Positions 10,327 through 22,009 of a stretch of DNA of 64,000 bases are shown here, piece after piece. The notes below the pieces were generated by a model that had not been told where the DNA came from, did no database searches, and saw only the letters and a list, made by a program, of their open reading frames with translations. Position numbers and translations under genes: made by a program. Origin of the DNA: Alkalihalobacterium alkalinitrilicum (lineage in GTDB: Bacteria > Bacillota > Bacilli > Bacillales > Bacillaceae_F); assembly GCF_002019605.1 (NCBI RefSeq), contig NZ_KV917368.1:3669848-3733847 (forward strand), read 5' to 3'. Positions within the stretch are counted from its first letter, which is position 1, and each line of letters begins with the position of its first letter.

Positions 10327-10968
10327 TTACTGTTCTTCATTTGCTTCTGTTTCATTCTCCGCATCGCCTTGTACAAGTTCAGCCACTTCTTCTTCTTCAA
10401 CCTGCCCTGGTTCTTGTTCGGCTGGTTGAATTAAAATGGTGACAATTGTCTCTTCAGGATCATTTGTGATTTCAACCGACTGCTGACTCACAATATCTCT
10501 TACTTGAAGCGAATCCCCTACATTTAAGTTCGAAATATCAACTGTAATTTCAGATGGGATGTCTGACGGTAAAGCTCGAATTGATAGTTGATGCAGAAGA
10601 TGTGATACCATTCCACCGTCACTAACTCCTGGTGCTTCACCCACGAGTTGAACTTTCACATCTGTATCCACTTCTGAGCTCATATCAACCGCACAAAAAT
10701 CTACATGCACAAGTTCATTTTTTATTGGATCAACCTGCATGTCATATACCATGACCTCGTGTTTTGCACCATTAACGTTTAAAGAAATAATAGAATTTCG
10801 TCCTTCATCTCTTACTAACTTTACAAAGTTGATTTGATTTACAGCAATCGGCTGACTATCTACCTTTTTCCCGTATAACACTGCAGGGACGTTCCCATCT
10901 TCTCTAAACTTCCTAGTTGTTGATTTTTTCAAGTCTGGTCGTGTTATTGCTTCAAGAGCTACTGCCAT
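10327..10968 (-). CDS. ctc: Ribosomal protein L25 / general stress protein Ctc
   Basis: A 213-aa protein: L25 N-terminal 5S-rRNA-binding domain (residues 1 to about 95) followed by the TL5/CTC beta-barrel domain and an acidic Glu-rich tail. It binds 5S rRNA in the large subunit. The ATG at 10968-10966 follows GAGGTG by six bases; upstream in-frame codons belong to the leader. A candidate sigma-B promoter at 11021-11046 fits the known stress control of ctc in B. subtilis. Confidence 0.95.
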   Translation of the reverse strand: MAVALEAITRPDLKKSTTRKFREDGNVPAVLYGKKVDSQPIAVNQINFVKLVRDEGRNSIISLNVNGAKHEVMVYDMQVDPIKNELVHVDFCAVDMSSEVDTDVKVQLVGEAPGVSDGGMVSHLLHQLSIRALPSDIPSEITVDISNLNVGDSLQVRDIVSQQSVEITNDPEETIVTILIQPAEQEPGQVEEEEVAELVQGDAENETEANEEQ

Positions 10969-11020
10969 TCTAATCACCTCTACCTTGTTTTTCACTACTC
11001 CCTATAAGGTTTTCCCTATT

Positions 11021-11046
11021 TTATAGTAATTCAAACAAATGAAGTG
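11021..11046 (-). promoter_or_regulatory. Candidate sigma-B promoter of ctc
   Basis: GTTTGA (11041-11046), a 14-base spacer and GGGAAA (11021-11026) on the minus strand resemble the sigma-B consensus (GTTTAA, GGGTAT). ctc is the classic sigma-B gene in B. subtilis. It lies about 50 bases upstream of the start codon. Confidence 0.55.
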
Positions 11047-11117
11047 AAAATCACACCAGAAAGCACATTTTAATTCAAATACTCAAACCAGGCATACTTA
11101 TTTTAATAAACTTCTTT

Positions 11118-12068
11118 TTAATCGAATAAGGTACTTACCGATGTATTTTCATGAACTCGAATAATTGCTTCTGCCATTAACGGAGCGACTGACAGTTCTG
11201 TTACTTTTTCAATTTTCTTTTGTTCCCCTAGAGGAATTGTGTTCGTTACCACAAGCTCACAAATTTTTGAATTTTGAATTCGCTCAATCGCCGGGCCCGA
11301 AAGTACAGGGTGTGTACAGCATGCATACACCGATTTGGCTCCATGCTCTACAAGTGCGTTAGCAGCTAGTGTGATCGTACCAGCTGTATCAATAATATCA
11401 TCAATAATAATCGCTGTTTTGCCTTCAATATTACCGACAATATTCATTACTTCTGCTACGTTTGGCTTTGGTCTACGCTTATCAATAATTGCAATTGGTG
11501 CTTTTAAACGATCCGCTAATTTGCGGGCACGAATTACACCACCATGGTCTGGAGATACAACAACAACATCATCTAAGTTTTTCTCTTTAAAATAATCTGA
11601 TAAAATCGGTACACCCATTAACTGATCGACTGGGATATCAAAGAACCCTTGGATTTGTGTTGCATGCAAATCAAGTGTTAACACTCTTGATGCACCAGCT
11701 GTTTCTAATAGATTAGCGACAAGTTTAGCTGTAATCGGCTCACGTGATCGAGCTTTACGATCTTGTCTGGCATAACCGTAATACGGTAAAACGACATTAA
11801 TTGATTTTGCTGATGCGCGTTTAACAGCATCAATCATAATTAAAAGTTCCATAATATGCTCGTTTGCAGGAGCGCTTGTTGATTGAATTAAGAAAACATC
11901 TCCACCACGAATACTCTCTTCAATGTTAATTTGTACTTCACCATCACTAAAACGAGTTACAGAGCTTTTTCCCATTGGGATACCGATATGTTCGACAATC
12001 TGATGAGCTAATTCTGGGTTTGCATTCAATGTAAATACTTTTAAACTTGGATCACCATATTTAGGCAT
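11118..12068 (-). CDS. prs: Ribose-phosphate pyrophosphokinase (PRPP synthetase)
   Basis: A 316-aa class I PRPP synthetase making PRPP from ribose-5-phosphate and ATP. Visible motifs: [25 protein letters not shown], the [12 protein letters not shown] metal-binding segment, and the PRPP loop [11 protein letters not shown]. Start at ATG 12068-12066, nine bases after GGAGGT. It follows glmU by about 20 bp and is probably in the same transcript, as in B. subtilis. PRPP feeds purine synthesis, which PurR (encoded nearby) monitors. Confidence 0.98.
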   Translation of the reverse strand: MPKYGDPSLKVFTLNANPELAHQIVEHIGIPMGKSSVTRFSDGEVQINIEESIRGGDVFLIQSTSAPANEHIMELLIMIDAVKRASAKSINVVLPYYGYARQDRKARSREPITAKLVANLLETAGASRVLTLDLHATQIQGFFDIPVDQLMGVPILSDYFKEKNLDDVVVVSPDHGGVIRARKLADRLKAPIAIIDKRRPKPNVAEVMNIVGNIEGKTAIIIDDIIDTAGTITLAANALVEHGAKSVYACCTHPVLSGPAIERIQNSKICELVVTNTIPLGEQKKIEKVTELSVAPLMAEAIIRVHENTSVSTLFD

Positions 12069-12089
12069 TGTTGTTTTACCTCCAACCAC

Positions 12090-13469
12090 TTAGTTGTTCT
12101 TCTTTTTATTTATTTTTGTTACATAACCTTCTTTATTCACTTGTCTTGCACGAGCAACAGATAGTGCTTCTTCTGGCACATCATCAGTAATGGTTGATCC
12201 TGCTGCCACATAGGCATTTTTGCCAACCGTAACTGGAGCAATTAAATTACTATTACAACCGATGAACGCACCATCTTCTACTTTCGTTAAATATTTATTG
12301 ACCCCGTCATAATTGACGGTAATAGAACCACAGCCTAAGTTTACATCCGCGCCAATTTCAGCATCACCGATATAACTTAAATGAGAAGCTTTACTTCTTT
12401 GTCCCATCGATGTTTTCTTGATTTCAACAAAGTTGCCTACACGAACTTCATCTTCAATCGATGACAACGGTCGAATATGGGCAAATGGACCAATGGAAAC
12501 ATCATTTCCAATCGAACTTTGATGGACAACCGATTGTTTTATAGTTGTACCATCTCCTACTTTACTATCAATGATTTCAGAATGTGGTCCAATAATACAA
12601 TCGCTACCCAAGATAGAACTCCCCATAATCATTGAACCAGGGTAAATAATAGTATCCTGCCCAATCTTAGCATCTGCTGAAATATATGTGTTAGAAGGGT
12701 CGATAATTGATACTCCTTCTCTCATCCACTTTTTATTAATTCGCTCTTTCATAATTCGTTCAGATTCAGCCAATGCTACCCTGTCATTTACACCTAACGT
12801 TTCCTCAAATGAGTCCGTTTGGTATGCGGCAATTTTTTCACCTTCGTTTTTTAGTATCTCAATGACATCAGGAAGATAGTATTCCCCTTGTACATTTTGA
12901 TTTCCAACGTTTTGAAGAGCTTTAAATAATGCTTGATTATCAAAGCAATAAGTACCTGTATTAATTTCTTGAATAGTTTTCTCACTGTCAGAGGCATCCT
13001 TATGCTCGACAATGCGTTCAACATGGCCATTACCATTTCGTACGATCCGACCATATCCTGAAGGATCTTCTGCATGAGCTGTTAATACTGTTGCCAATGC
13101 CTTCTCTTGTTCATGATAAGAAAGCAATGCTTCAATCGTTTCTGCTGTCACAAGAGGGGTATCACCACATAAAACAACGGTCACTCCTTTTTTTGTCGCT
13201 AATAGCTGTTCAGCTTGCAACACAGCATGACCCGTTCCTAACTGTTCTTCTTGAACTGTATATGTGATTTCATCACCTAATTGTGTTCTAACCTGCTCAG
13301 CACCATGGCCAACGATGACAACGATGTCAGAGAACTGTAGTTGCTTAACTTGATCTACAACATGCTGTACCATCGGTTTCCCACAAACAGGATGTAGAAC
13401 CTTGTAAAGCTTTGATTTCATACGTGTTCCTTGTCCCGCGGCTAAAATGACCGCAAATCGATTGCTCAT
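12090..13469 (-). CDS. glmU: Bifunctional GlmU: GlcN-1-P acetyltransferase / GlcNAc-1-P uridylyltransferase
   Basis: A 459-aa enzyme giving UDP-GlcNAc for peptidoglycan and teichoic acid. Residues 1 to about 230 are the nucleotidyltransferase fold ([15 protein letters not shown] near the N-terminus, CGDTPL), and the rest is a left-handed beta-helix acetyltransferase with hexapeptide repeats ([34 protein letters not shown]). ATG at 13469-13467 has GGAGGG five bases upstream. Lies between spoVG and prs. Confidence 0.98.
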   Translation of the reverse strand: MSNRFAVILAAGQGTRMKSKLYKVLHPVCGKPMVQHVVDQVKQLQFSDIVVIVGHGAEQVRTQLGDEITYTVQEEQLGTGHAVLQAEQLLATKKGVTVVLCGDTPLVTAETIEALLSYHEQEKALATVLTAHAEDPSGYGRIVRNGNGHVERIVEHKDASDSEKTIQEINTGTYCFDNQALFKALQNVGNQNVQGEYYLPDVIEILKNEGEKIAAYQTDSFEETLGVNDRVALAESERIMKERINKKWMREGVSIIDPSNTYISADAKIGQDTIIYPGSMIMGSSILGSDCIIGPHSEIIDSKVGDGTTIKQSVVHQSSIGNDVSIGPFAHIRPLSSIEDEVRVGNFVEIKKTSMGQRSKASHLSYIGDAEIGADVNLGCGSITVNYDGVNKYLTKVEDGAFIGCNSNLIAPVTVGKNAYVAAGSTITDDVPEEALSVARARQVNKEGYVTKINKKKNN

Positions 13470-13681
13470 GTTTACCCTCCACAGTTTTATTCCATTAAGA
13501 ATATATCTTAAATACGGTTGCATTTCAAGGAAAACACAGTTAAAACAAATAGGCAACCAACTTGATGAAAGGGGCTTAGACCAGTGTTTGTTTTGTCTCT
13601 AATCAAGTATCTTCAGTTGTTAAATTCACATTATTGTCACTTATTTTCAAGTCTCCTAAACATAATAACCCCTAGAATCAA

Positions 13682-13798
13682 AAGAGACTGACTCACAAAT
13701 GTCAGACTCCTCAATTGGGTATCTAGTGGCTATTGAGTATTCTCTAGCCTCTATAACTGTCCTTGAGGTTGTTTGACCATTGTATTGAGTCAGCCTCT
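13682..13798 (-). terminator. Long-loop terminator after spoVG (GAGGCTGACTCA family)
   Basis: About 117 bp bounded by inverted repeats: AGAGACTGACTCA on the left and TTGAGTCAGCCTCT on the right, followed on the minus strand by CTTTTGA. Same ends as elements at 15776-15897 and 37023-37140. Positioned right after the spoVG stop. Confidence 0.65.
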
Positions 13799-13812
13799 AT
13801 CTAAACCTTAAT

Positions 13813-14121
<309 letters not shown>

Positions 14122-14140
14122 TCAATGTAAATCACCTAAT

Positions 14141-14169
14141 CATTTCGCCATTTCCTCTTGATTTCCTTT
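14141..14169 (-). promoter_or_regulatory. Sigma-H-type promoter of spoVG
   Basis: On the minus strand AAAGGAAAT (14161-14169), 11 bases, then GGCGAAATG (14141-14149) match the sigma-H pattern (RNAGGAWWW, RNNGAAT). Upstream DNA at 14175-14250 is very A/T-rich, consistent with an AbrB target as known in B. subtilis. Confidence 0.6.
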
Positions 14170-14269
14170 TTTTCTGTAAGAAAATTATAATTTTTTTCTT
14201 AATTTACATATTTGTTCACAAAATGTTCAAAAAATATAAATAATTACTTCCTCTTTTCTTTACATGAAC

Positions 14270-15693
14270 TCACTTTTTTTCAAAATAAGACCGTAAACCT
14301 TCTCCAAATAATTGAAGTGTAAAGATTGTAATGGTAATCATGAAAGCAGGTGCTAACGGTATCCAAATATTAGATTGTAGAAATTTCCGCGTATCAGCTA
14401 GCATTGTCGGCCATATGTGTAAATCATTTCGAACTAATATACCTATCTACTCATCATAAACCCGTGTTTGCGCAAAAAACATCGATAAAAATCCTAATTG
14501 TCCTAATAATAACATGACCCTTGATGCGTCTAGGAAAAAGAGAATAACTAATTGTGTCCTAAGATGGCGCCAGTAATAAAAACGAAAAACTGTTGACCAC
14601 TTGCTCCCGTTTATAATTGCTCCTTCAATGTAGGTTGATCGATCAATTTGTCCCACTTGAGTTTGCACCGCCGTTGCCGTTCGCCCACATTCGAATAGAG
14701 CAAGAGTGAGTAGAATAAGGAGTAGCCGATGTTCGGACAAGAGAAACATAGGTAAATTCATAAATAACAAAGCGAAGAACAGTATAGGTACCATTGAGAA
14801 AAAACTATTTAAACTTTGTACAATACCGTGAAAAAATCCTTTATTTTTCCGCGCCATAATCCCTAATGGTACGGCTATTACATACCTTAATACGGTTATA
14901 GCAAAAACAACTAATAATGTGTCTCTTCCTCCTGTTATGATTAACGTTACTAAATCAACACCGTAGTGATCCGTCCCAAACCAATAGACCTTTGACGGGG
15001 AAAACGGAGCTACTTCGATCATCCCATTCTCATGCAAAATATACTCTTTCACATCTTCAGGAGATTGTAAGAATGGCATTACCTGTTACAATATACGGTT
15101 GCATCTTCTCCTTTTCTAACGTAGAAGAAACAATTCTAGCCATATACATGGTCGGAAAAAAAGATAGTAACCAGCCAGCTAATAAAAAGTTATGCCAGCT
15201 TTCATAACCGAATAAACTAAAGTGAGGAAACCCTTGACTGATAAGCCACATCAAGAACACTTGCACAATAATAATGAGAAAGAAATCAGGTAGTGCTTGA
15301 AGTGTAAACGTCGTATGATGACCAAATATCCGCCACCCACTTTCACTTGTTAAATAGTCAATAAATCCCTTCATCACACCAACTACTAAAGCAAAAATAA
15401 AGGCAATGACAAGAATTGTAATACTTCGACTTGCCACTAACCATACATCAGAAAATACAGAATCCAAAGCGTGTTTCTCCAAGTGTATGTTCAATAAATA
15501 CCATACTTATGTAGGATTTTAGATTATCGTAATAATGTTCTATAGAAAAAGTATAGGTAGGTTTAATTTCATATTCATAAAACTCAAAACCAATTTCACG
15601 CGGAATACATACAAGAAGAATTAAAATAATGACTGCGCTAGCCCAGCCAAAAAACGTCTTCATCCATTCTTTAACAAAAAACAAAACAGTCAC
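14270..15693 (-). pseudogene. Decayed oligopeptide/dipeptide ABC permease pair (oppB/oppC type)
   Basis: Reading leftward, a permease N-terminus (start 15693) shifts frame near 15460 and continues to about 15060 with the EKEKMQPYIVTGNA segment typical of the OppB/DppB loop. There it joins, out of frame, the N-terminal region of a DppC-like permease (SPEDVKEYILHENG, then WFGTDHYGVDLVTLI), so the end of the first gene and the start of the second are deleted. The second gene is then cut by an in-frame TAG at 14447-14449, after which the same frame continues 58 codons to a TGA at 14270-14272. Four lesions make function very unlikely. No binding-protein or ATPase gene lies beside it. Confidence 0.85.
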
Positions 15694-15775
15694 CCTTTCA
15701 TCTGACTAATTCGATAAAAGGTCAATTTAATCCTTTATCTCAATAATAATTCCGTTCAAATTTTTTCAAAAAAAA

Positions 15776-15897
15776 AACTGACTCTAAGCTATTACCTCAT
15801 TTCTCTCACCGATAACATAGTCTGTGCTAATTAGCCACTTCACTATATTTCATGAATAGGAAACAGTTATAAGGTACATAACATAGAGTCAGCTCTA
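15776..15897 (-). terminator. Long-loop terminator after ridA (GAGGCTGACTCA family)
   Basis: Inverted repeats AACTGACTCTA and TAGAGTCAG bound about 120 bp. On the minus strand the second arm runs into a stretch of ten T residues, so this is a convincing terminator for purR-ridA. Confidence 0.7.
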
Positions 15898-15910
15898 TTT
15901 TATTTCATTT

Positions 15911-16285
15911 TTATTTTACTAAAGCAATTACTTCAATTTCTACTAATACATCTTTTGGTAGACGTGCTACTTCAACACAAGATCGTGCTGGTCTATGATC
16001 ACTAAAATATTCGCCATACACATTATTCAATAGTGGAAAGTCATTCATATCTTTTATAAATACAGTTGCTTTTACTACAGTTTCTAAAGAAGCTCCTGCA
16101 GCTTCAAGAACGGCTTTTAAATTTTTAAATACTTGATGCGTTTGCACTTGTACATCACCCGTAACGAGCTCACCTTCCGCTGTTAAAGGAATTTGTCCTG
16201 AACTGTAAAACATATTATTTACAATGATTCCTTGCGAGTATGGTCCAATTGCTTGTGGTGCATCACTTGTGTGTACTGTCTTCAT
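15911..16285 (-). CDS. ridA: RidA (YabJ) enamine/imine deaminase
   Basis: A 124-aa RidA/YjgF protein: GPYSQG at residues 14-19, a FIKDMNDF segment and [18 protein letters not shown] near the C-terminus with the catalytic-site Arg and Cys. It hydrolyses reactive 2-aminoacrylate-type enamines made by PLP enzymes. Its ATG overlaps the purR stop (ATGA, 16282-16285), so the two are translationally coupled, as in B. subtilis, where YabJ was also linked to adenine repression of purA. Confidence 0.97.
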   Translation of the reverse strand: MKTVHTSDAPQAIGPYSQGIIVNNMFYSSGQIPLTAEGELVTGDVQVQTHQVFKNLKAVLEAAGASLETVVKATVFIKDMNDFPLLNNVYGEYFSDHRPARSCVEVARLPKDVLVEIEVIALVK

Positions 16286-17133
16286 TTGTTTTCCCCCTTC
16301 ATTCCCTCATGTAGTTTGTTTAAATAGTTACCTGCTTCAACTTTAATTTCCTTATCACGAACATTCACATCCGAAATCTTCGAGATCGAAATGTACTCAT
16401 CGACTAGTCGTTCTTCTTCACCTTCCGATTCAACGAGAACTCCAATTCCAACGACATTTGCCTGAAATTCCGCCAGCAAGTCCACCATTCCTCTTACAGT
16501 TCCACCAGCTTTCATGAAATCATCAATAATCAAAACATTTGAACCTGCTGAGAGACTCCGCCGCGCAAGTGACATTGTCTGAATTCGCTTTGTTGAACCT
16601 GATACATAATTAATACTCACCATCGAACCTTCTGTCACTCGGTGATCTCTACGAACAATGCTAACAGGAACGTCAAGATGACTTCCAACAGCATAAGCTA
16701 ATGGAATTCCTTTCGTCGCTACCGTCATGACTGCATCAATTTTAACATTGCTATACACAGCCGCAAACAATCGACCGATATTGTTCATAATTCTGGGCTG
16801 TCCTAAAACATCCATCATATACAAGTAGCCACCAGGTAATAGGCGATCTGCTTTTGATAATTGTGTATTTAATTCTTCGATGTATTCCTCCGCTTGTTCT
16901 ACTGTTACCATCGGCATATATTTCACGCCACCACTAGCCCCAGGTATCGTAAGTAAAGAACCAATGCCCTGTTCTTCAAATATTTCTTTTACAATCCCCA
17001 AATCTTCACTAATAGAAGATTTGGCAGATTGATACCGTTCAGAAAAGTGAGTTAATGAAATTAATTTATGTGGATTTTGTAACAAGTAGTTAGTCATATC
17101 GACTAATCTACCACTTCTTCTTAGCTTTTTCAT
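16282..17133 (-). CDS. purR: Purine operon repressor PurR
   Basis: A 283-aa Bacillus-type PurR: N-terminal winged helix ([17 protein letters not shown] and following, about 1-75) fused to a phosphoribosyltransferase-like domain with a PRPP-binding loop, [12 protein letters not shown]. It represses pur genes and releases DNA when PRPP is high. Start at ATG 17133-17131, four bases after GGAGGG. Upstream is ispE; downstream ridA overlaps it by four bases. Confidence 0.97.
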   Translation of the reverse strand: MKKLRRSGRLVDMTNYLLQNPHKLISLTHFSERYQSAKSSISEDLGIVKEIFEEQGIGSLLTIPGASGGVKYMPMVTVEQAEEYIEELNTQLSKADRLLPGGYLYMMDVLGQPRIMNNIGRLFAAVYSNVKIDAVMTVATKGIPLAYAVGSHLDVPVSIVRRDHRVTEGSMVSINYVSGSTKRIQTMSLARRSLSAGSNVLIIDDFMKAGGTVRGMVDLLAEFQANVVGIGVLVESEGEEERLVDEYISISKISDVNVRDKEIKVEAGNYLNKLHEGMKGENK

Positions 17134-17195
17134 TGCACCCTCCAACCAAAATCCGAATATTTATAACTAAATACTACACTTTTGTACGGTTTTTA

Positions 17196-18065
17196 TCAAG
17201 AGTGTTGTTGGCTAATTAAACGAACAGCATAAACATTGCTACAAAATCCTCTTAAACCATTGTATATTCGGTTTAAACGCGATTCTTTTTGTACGAGTCC
17301 AAAAACAGTTGGTCCACTTCCACTCATTAAAACTCCATCAGCTCCAAACCTTTGCATTTGTGCTTTTATATGTTTGACTTCAGGATACGCCTTAAATGTG
17401 ACATCTTCTAAGACATTATGTAATTGTGAACATATTCCCGTAAAATCTTTTTCATCAATCGCCTTTAACATCGCCTTTGTATCTGGATGGATTATTTGAT
17501 CAACTTTAAGTTTCCCGTATACTTCTGCTGTCGAAACACCTATAGGTGGTTTCGCTAATACAACCCAGAAAGGTGGTGGCGAAGAAATTCTTTTTACAAT
17601 TTCGCCTCTGCCAGTCGCTAGTGCTGTTCCACCATAAACACAAAAAGCAACATCTGATCCTATTTCCTTCCCCAATTCAGCTAATTCATCTAAAGAAAGA
17701 TTCAGTTGCCACAACTCATTAAGTCCTCTTAACGTTGCTGCCGCGTCGCTACTACCACCTGCAAGTCCAGCTGCGACAGGTATATTTTTGGTAATGTATA
17801 TAGAAACACCTTTTTGAATGTTATAACGTTCTTTCAGAATCTTCGCTGCTTGGTACGCAAGGTTACGTTCATCATTCGGAACATATCCCTCCGAAACATC
17901 CACAATAATCTGATCTTCCTCTAAATGAATAAGGTCAATCCGATCTGCTAAGTCAACAGTTGTCATTATCATTTCTACTTCGTGATAACCATCTTCTCTT
18001 TTCCTAAGTACGTCTAATGTTAAATTGATTTTAGCAGGTGCTTTCACCGATATTTTTATCTCCAC
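17196..18065 (-). CDS. ispE: 4-diphosphocytidyl-2-C-methyl-D-erythritol kinase
   Basis: A 289-aa GHMP-family kinase of the non-mevalonate isoprenoid pathway. Visible: [21 protein letters not shown] at residues 8-28 (substrate end), the ATP-binding [14 protein letters not shown] near residue 97, and [10 protein letters not shown] near 250. Phosphorylates CDP-methylerythritol. Lies between sspF and purR, as in B. subtilis. Confidence 0.97.
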   Translation of the reverse strand: MEIKISVKAPAKINLTLDVLRKREDGYHEVEMIMTTVDLADRIDLIHLEEDQIIVDVSEGYVPNDERNLAYQAAKILKERYNIQKGVSIYITKNIPVAAGLAGGSSDAAATLRGLNELWQLNLSLDELAELGKEIGSDVAFCVYGGTALATGRGEIVKRISSPPPFWVVLAKPPIGVSTAEVYGKLKVDQIIHPDTKAMLKAIDEKDFTGICSQLHNVLEDVTFKAYPEVKHIKAQMQRFGADGVLMSGSGPTVFGLVQKESRLNRIYNGLRGFCSNVYAVRLISQQHS

Positions 18066-18373
18066 CTAATCCACCTTCTACCTTGACCGAATTCCAAACA
18101 CTTACGTTATTTTACCATTTACTTTTATTAAATGCCAAATGCATCATAATTTTTATAAAACACTCGTTCAATGTGGCATCTAGAGATTGTGATGGTGATC
18201 TTTATTGAGGCGGCTTCTGAGTCTGTAACATCTAAAAAAGCAGGCTAATTATAGAATTAACGACCTGTGTGTTCGCTAATAATTTGTCTTTCTTTCCATG
18301 CTGATACAATTTCAACCATTTTATGGCGACTTACTGAAGGGGGATAGCGAAGACACCTAAATTCTAGACACAA
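18066..18373. other. Intergenic stretch between ispE and sspF
   Basis: About 300 bp without a convincing gene. On the minus strand from about 18390 to 18257 there is an open stretch of about 40 codons ending in a TAA at 18257-18259 (internal ATG at 18317-18319, then VEIVSAWKERQIISEHTGR) that could be the tail of a lost gene. It has no SD and I do not recognise it. No clear promoter for ispE was picked. Confidence 0.3.
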
Positions 18374-18397
18374 AAAAACCGAAGCAAACGCTTCGGC
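18374..18397 (-). terminator. Terminator after sspF
   Basis: CCGAAGC/GCTTCGG stem with a 4-base loop followed by seven T residues on the minus strand; a classical rho-independent terminator. Confidence 0.9.
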
Positions 18398-18407
18398 AGT
18401 CTCCCAT

Positions 18408-18590
18408 CTAATCCTGCTGTTTAGCTGCTAATTGTTGTTCAGCAATTTCAATAGCTCTCTTTACCATATTACCTGCATCTCGAGCACGAATGCCGCCCCA
18501 CCCTTCATTTTGGACGACATCGTAGAAGCCAAGTTCCTTCGCTAGCTCTTCTTTAAAGCGTTCGGACATTACCCCTCGTCTTCTGCTCAT
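18408..18590 (-). CDS. sspF: Small acid-soluble spore protein, SspF-like alpha/beta type
   Basis: A 60-aa protein with the two conserved blocks of alpha/beta-type SASPs: [15 protein letters not shown] (residues 13-27) and [20 protein letters not shown] (32-51). These proteins coat and protect DNA in the spore core. Gene place (veg-sspF-ispE) matches sspF of B. subtilis. AAAGGAG lies ten bases before the ATG, with a sigma-G-like promoter at 18636-18666 and a strong terminator, so it is a single-gene unit. Confidence 0.93.
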   Translation of the reverse strand: MSRRRGVMSERFKEELAKELGFYDVVQNEGWGGIRARDAGNMVKRAIEIAEQQLAAKQQD

Positions 18591-18635
18591 GGTAAAACAA
18601 CTCCTTTGTTGTCATGATAGATGGTGAGACGTTTC

Positions 18636-18666
18636 TATTATGAGTCTTTTCGAGCACAAATATTAA
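18636..18666 (-). promoter_or_regulatory. Sigma-G-like promoter of sspF
   Basis: TTAATA (18661-18666), an 18-base spacer and CATAATA (18636-18642) on the minus strand; the -10 is a full match to the sigma-G CATNNTA pattern. Forespore expression is expected for a SASP. Confidence 0.6.
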
Positions 18667-18761
18667 ATTGAACTTATATGTATAATTCTTTGTGAGAAAA
18701 ATAAATATAGCTCTCCGACCAATACCGGAAAGCTAATTTATATAATATGATATTCATACCA

Positions 18762-19028
18762 CTATACTTGTACAGATTGGCCTTTTTCTTCTTCTTCAAA
18801 AACCGTAAGTTCTACTGTCTCTGTTAAGATATCTGCATAACTATAAGATACTCGTTCAAATGCATTTTGTTGCTCATCGAGTTTAATAATAAAAACAGAT
18901 GGATATGTTTCCTCTAAAAAGCCTGTCCGTTCAATGGTTTTTCGTCTACCACCATTTGCCTTAATCGCAATCCGTTTTCCAACATTTTCATCCAGTTCAC
19001 GTTTAATATCCAGCAACGTTTTCGCCAT
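18762..19028 (-). CDS. veg: Veg protein, biofilm-related regulator
   Basis: An 88-aa protein with [18 protein letters not shown] at the start and a conserved [21 protein letters not shown] core. In B. subtilis Veg is very abundant and stimulates biofilm gene expression by interfering with SinR. ATG at 19028-19026 was chosen for its SD (GGTGGGGTG). Two strong vegetative promoters stand directly upstream (19056-19084 and 19096-19125), fitting the heavy transcription known for veg. Confidence 0.93.
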   Translation of the reverse strand: MAKTLLDIKRELDENVGKRIAIKANGGRRKTIERTGFLEETYPSVFIIKLDEQQNAFERVSYSYADILTETVELTVFEEEEKGQSVQV

Positions 19029-19055
19029 TCTAAACACCCCACCTCACTATACAAT

Positions 19056-19084
19056 AGTATACATGTTACAACATTTTTTGTCAA
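19056..19084 (-). promoter_or_regulatory. veg promoter, proximal (sigma-A)
   Basis: TTGACA (19079-19084), a 17-base spacer and TATACT (19056-19061) on the minus strand, about 30 bases upstream of the veg ATG. Confidence 0.85.
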
Positions 19085-19095
19085 ATAAATTTAAA

Positions 19096-19125
19096 ATTAT
19101 ATCAATTAGACAAGAATTTTGTCAA
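19096..19125 (-). promoter_or_regulatory. veg promoter, distal (sigma-A)
   Basis: A second perfect TTGACA (19120-19125) with a perfect TATAAT (19096-19101) and an 18-base spacer, about 40 bp upstream of the first. Confidence 0.75.
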
Positions 19126-19290
19126 TGATATATATTTGACACATGGAAATTTTGCACCTAACATTTGTAATACAAACGTATTATTCCTCATTTTTCTAAA
19201 AATATGTAACTATTTCAAAAAACTCCTACAAAAGAAAAGTGCCAAGAACCTCAGGACGCGTTTATAATGGCAAAAGTCTAGATAACAACT

Positions 19291-19445
19291 ATAAAGTGAA
19301 CTTCATTCAGTAGGAGTTTTCTTCATCGCCCACTAAATGTTAGTTGAACCAATCGGGTTCTTACTGGCGCTTATCTCCCACTTAGTCTTTATTGTTGTCT
19401 CAAAGCCTTGAATTGGGAGTCTTAGCGCCAGTTAAACGGGATAAA
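19291..19445. repeat. Dispersed structured element, copy B (155 bp)
   Basis: Same ends and stem order as copy A (4354-4567): ATAAAGTGAACTT end; an imperfect hairpin (19303-19339); TTAGTTGAACC; an outer stem ACTGGCGC (19363-19370)/GCGCCAGT (19425-19432); an inner stem CTCCCACTT (19375-19383)/AATTGGGAG (19411-19419); and a CGGGATAAA end. Stem bases differ from copy A but pairing is kept. It lies between the veg promoters and the yabG stop. No ORF inside. Confidence 0.75.
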
Positions 19446-19480
19446 CGTTTCATTGAGGAACGTGACACTTTCGACAAAAT

Positions 19481-20350
19481 TCAATTTCCTTCATCATAAT
19501 CAGAAATAGGCATACCCCTTCTCATAAATCCTTTTGTTTCTATTCCACCAAGACCACGCTCTCCAGTAATTGTATTCTTTAATACGTCCCAAACGTTTAC
19601 TTGGTCCATAAAAGGGGTAAGGCTGATTTTGGCAACGATGTATACTGGGTCTAACGCATGGATATTTATACGTTCAGGAGAGCTTGCATAGTTAGCTCCT
19701 GCTTTAATTAAAGTTTCAAAGTGAGATTGACACGCTCCTGCAAAAATAACGAGATCATCCAGGTTGGGGGTTCTTTTACGTGCAATTCTCACAGTCTCTG
19801 CAAAATATTTTGAATGCCTATATCCTTTTATATCTTTTTGATTCCCTCCCGACTTTAAGTAAGCATCATGGCCTGTTATAACTAAAATATCAGGTTGTAC
19901 CATTTCCAAGAGAGAATTAATTTGAAGAGGCATTTCTTTTTCTACAACGTGTACCCCGTAAACAGGGACACCGAGCTTTTCGTATAGTTCCATACATTTT
20001 CTTAAATACATCGAGTCCCCGTCAATATGGAGGACTCGACCTCGAATTTCAAAGTAAGAAGGTTCGGTACTGTATCCTGAAGTCGCTTCATAATCTCCTT
20101 GTCTTTTTATGACTCGACTATCTTGCCGAAACAGGTAATAACAACTATCTTCTTTTTCTTTCTCAATTTTTCGTCGTTGTTTATGTTCGTCTTCTGAAAT
20201 AATTACTAAGTCATCTAATGGTGCGTCTGCAACTAGTCGTACATCTTCACCATACAACTCGGCAACTTTATCATTTATAGCTGAAATTCGAAATAATATA
20301 TCACATTGATATGATTTTCGACCTACAATCTGTCCGACTTTCAACTTCAT
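19481..20350 (-). CDS. yabG: YabG, sporulation-specific protease
   Basis: A 289-aa protein, full length for the YabG family: a small beta domain at the N-terminus (KLKVGQIVGRKSY), then a fold with HIDGDSMYLRKCMELY, DILVITGHDAY and FAGACQSHFETLIKAGA, the last containing candidate catalytic His and Cys residues. In B. subtilis this sigma-K protease trims coat proteins such as SafA and SpoIVA. Start at ATG 20350-20348, eight bases after GAGGAGG. Confidence 0.93.
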   Translation of the reverse strand: MKLKVGQIVGRKSYQCDILFRISAINDKVAELYGEDVRLVADAPLDDLVIISEDEHKQRRKIEKEKEDSCYYLFRQDSRVIKRQGDYEATSGYSTEPSYFEIRGRVLHIDGDSMYLRKCMELYEKLGVPVYGVHVVEKEMPLQINSLLEMVQPDILVITGHDAYLKSGGNQKDIKGYRHSKYFAETVRIARKRTPNLDDLVIFAGACQSHFETLIKAGANYASSPERINIHALDPVYIVAKISLTPFMDQVNVWDVLKNTITGERGLGGIETKGFMRRGMPISDYDEGN

Positions 20351-20399
20351 AAAAAATTCCTCCTCACCGTAGCCTATGTGAGGAGGAACAAAAGAGTGC

Positions 20400-21829
<1,430 letters not shown>

Positions 21830-21975
21830 AAAATATCCTCCGAAAACTTGAAACTTTTTATAGTATAGAACGTCTAATAAGTAAAAGACAAATATATATC
21901 TAGTGTTCATATAGTATTCTACGTGAATAATAAATCTATTTACTACCTAATTGGTGCAAAACCATGTCAAAAAGA

Positions 21976-22002
21976 AAAAGCACAGAGATTTCTCTGTGCA
22001 AA
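21976..22002 (-). terminator. Terminator after yabE
   Basis: GCACAGAGA/TCTCTGTGC stem with a two-base centre followed by TTTTTCTTTTTG on the minus strand, right after the yabE stop. Confidence 0.85.
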
Positions 22003-22009
22003 TGATCGC

